DNA from: UMGS1370 sp963557065
Lineage (GTDB): Bacteria > Bacillota > Clostridia > Lachnospirales > Lachnospiraceae
DNA: 23,784 bases
Assembly (NCBI GenBank): GCA_963557065.1
Contig: CAUWCT010000057.1
Coordinates: 1-23,784 of the forward strand
Direction of reading: 5' to 3'
Part shown: positions 22,733-23,784 of the stretch, piece after piece
Layout of the letters: each line of letters begins with the position of its first letter
Position numbering within the stretch: position 1 is the stretch's first letter
Notes under the pieces: generated by a model
Seen by the model: the letters and a program-made list of their open reading frames with translations, nothing else
Database searches by the model: none
Told to the model about the DNA's origin: nothing
Made by a program: the position numbers and the translations under genes

Positions 22733-23784
22733 TTTTTCTTTACTGCTGCCTTAGAAGCTTTATGATCCTGTACTTCTACTCCATCTTTGTCCTTAAAGAA
22801 AATCATGGTCAGAACAAATCCCAACGCCATGGCTGCCACTACTGCAATGATAACGCCGTAAAATGACATGTCAAAACCGGTTTCCGGATTAATATATGCC
22901 GGGAATGCAAACAATCCCAGTCCTCCCATGTTGTATTTTTTCACATCTAACAATCCCATAATGGCGCCGCCTGCTGCTGAAGCAATCAAAGTGATAATAA
23001 AAGGCGTCTTAAGGGGCAGGGTAACACCGTAAATAGAAGGTTCACTGACTCCGAAAAAGCTGGAAATCGCTGCTGGAAGAGCTGTTTCTTTTGTCTTTTT
23101 ATTGTGGGTCTTAAGAAATACTGCAAGTACAACCGCGCAGGTAACAAACGGCACTGCCTGCATACAGCAGATTACATTTTCATATCCATTTGCCATCAAA
23201 TTGCTGATCTGAATCGGCACAATTCCCTGATGAAGGCCAAACATAACCAAAACCTGCCATAAGCCGCCTACCAGAGCGCCGGTTATAACCGGACTGATAT
23301 TGTGAAATGCCATAAACGCAGCGCCAATCATATCGCTAATCCAGGTAGCTGCCGGACCAACTGCCAATAATGTAATCACTACAGTTACCAATAACGTACA
23401 TGCCGGAACCAGAAACATTTTTAATACTGCCGGAATGATTTTCTTAAAGAACTTTTCAACCTTTGATCCGACCCAGACTGCCAAAACTGCCGGAATTACG
23501 GTAGAAGAATAATTCATCAGCAGCACCGGAATTTTACAGAAGGTGGCTGTTACATCAGAAGAAAACAGTGTTCCCTCAAAAACCGTATACATCACTTCTG
23601 CTGACTTTAATCCTGCTATAGACGGATGAATCATAGCAGCGCCCACAGCCATTCCAATAAATTTGTTCATGCCAAACTTTTCCGCTGCTGTGTATCCCAC
23701 AAACACAGGAAAGAAATAAAAGATTACATCGCCAATAGAATTAATAATTACATACGTTCCGGAAGTTGTGCTAATCCATCCCAA
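22729..23784 (-). CDS. PTS permease, glucose/beta-glucoside-type EIIC (partial, 5' end beyond window)
   Basis: C-terminal 351 residues of a phosphotransferase-system membrane permease; the frame is still open at the right edge of the window, so the N terminus (probably an EIIB domain) is missing. Many membrane segments are present. The FGVSEPSIYGVTLPLKTPF segment matches the conserved EIIC (T/S)EPxIYG motif, and NYSSTVIPAVLAVWVGSKVEKF and GLWQVLVMFGLHQGIVPI are typical of the beta-glucoside branch. No EIIA domain follows the EIIC part. The sequence ends in a Lys-rich tail KASKAAVKKK whose stop codon comes from the inserted 151-bp element; without the insertion the frame would continue LGK and stop. 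The adjacent sulfatase suggests a sulfated sugar as substrate, which is inference. Confidence 0.85.
   Translation of the reverse strand: MGWISTTSGTYVIINSIGDVIFYFFPVFVGYTAAEKFGMNKFIGMAVGAAMIHPSIAGLKSAEVMYTVFEGTLFSSDVTATFCKIPVLLMNYSSTVIPAVLAVWVGSKVEKFFKKIIPAVLKMFLVPACTLLVTVVITLLAVGPAATWISDMIGAAFMAFHNISPVITGALVGGLWQVLVMFGLHQGIVPIQISNLMANGYENVICCMQAVPFVTCAVVLAVFLKTHNKKTKETALPAAISSFFGVSEPSIYGVTLPLKTPFIITLIASAAGGAIMGLLDVKKYNMGGLGLFAFPAYINPETGFDMSFYGVIIAVVAAMALGFVLTMIFFKDKDGVEVQDHKASKAAVKKK

Overview
The window looks like chromosomal DNA of an anaerobic, spore-forming-lineage Firmicute, most likely Lachnospiraceae. The grounds are moderately AT-rich codon use, strong AGGAGG-type ribosome sites, a Streptococcus/Clostridia-type fab-acc cluster using FabK, a yaaO-tmk-holB-yaaT-yabB-rsmI-like block, an SpmA-type protein and a Cys-type sulfatase. 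No rRNA, tRNA or CRISPR array was seen.

Layout. At the left end, two plus-strand genes, an OGG1-type 8-oxoguanine glycosylase and a TraX-family membrane protein, end at an intrinsic terminator (about 1908-1953). Everything from 1957 to 18681 is on the minus strand. Read in its own direction it begins with an Orn/Lys/Arg decarboxylase-fold gene, a guanylate-kinase-like gene, holB, ricT, trmN6-like and rsmI. A strong promoter at 12996-13024, overlapped by a FabT-like palindrome, then opens the fatty-acid operon fabH-acpP-fabK-fabD-fabG-fabF-accB-fabZ-accC-accDA (beta and alpha carboxyltransferase fused), followed by a second FabK/nitronate-monooxygenase-like flavoprotein and an SpmA-like gene. 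This one operon supplies malonyl-CoA (AccB, AccC, AccDA), loads it on ACP (FabD), starts chains (FabH), and elongates, reduces and dehydrates them (FabF, FabG, FabZ, FabK). Stop/start overlaps (TAATG) and ribosome sites buried in preceding stop codons indicate tight translational coupling.

Right part. A small plus-strand gene of unknown function (18766-18993) diverges from the decarboxylase gene; both seem to share one symmetrical -10 box. Then, all on the minus strand, come a membrane-anchored extracellular DUF5050-like protein, a cytoplasmic Cys-type sulfatase, and the C-terminal part of a PTS EIIC permease of the beta-glucoside type that runs off the window.

Most notable non-coding content. 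The sulfatase gene is bracketed by two copies of a small transposable element (MITE-like). One is 151 bp with 18-bp terminal inverted repeats and a perfect 8-bp target duplication (TTTTTCTT). The other is a 41-bp internal-deletion form with its own 8-bp duplication (TACAAAAT). The 151-bp copy supplies the stop codon of the PTS gene. Other signals worth attention are a long hairpin that buries the ribosome site of the SpmA-like gene, the FabT-like operator with no fabT gene nearby, the shared bidirectional promoter, and a promoter placed so close to the glycosylase ATG that its mRNA may be leaderless.
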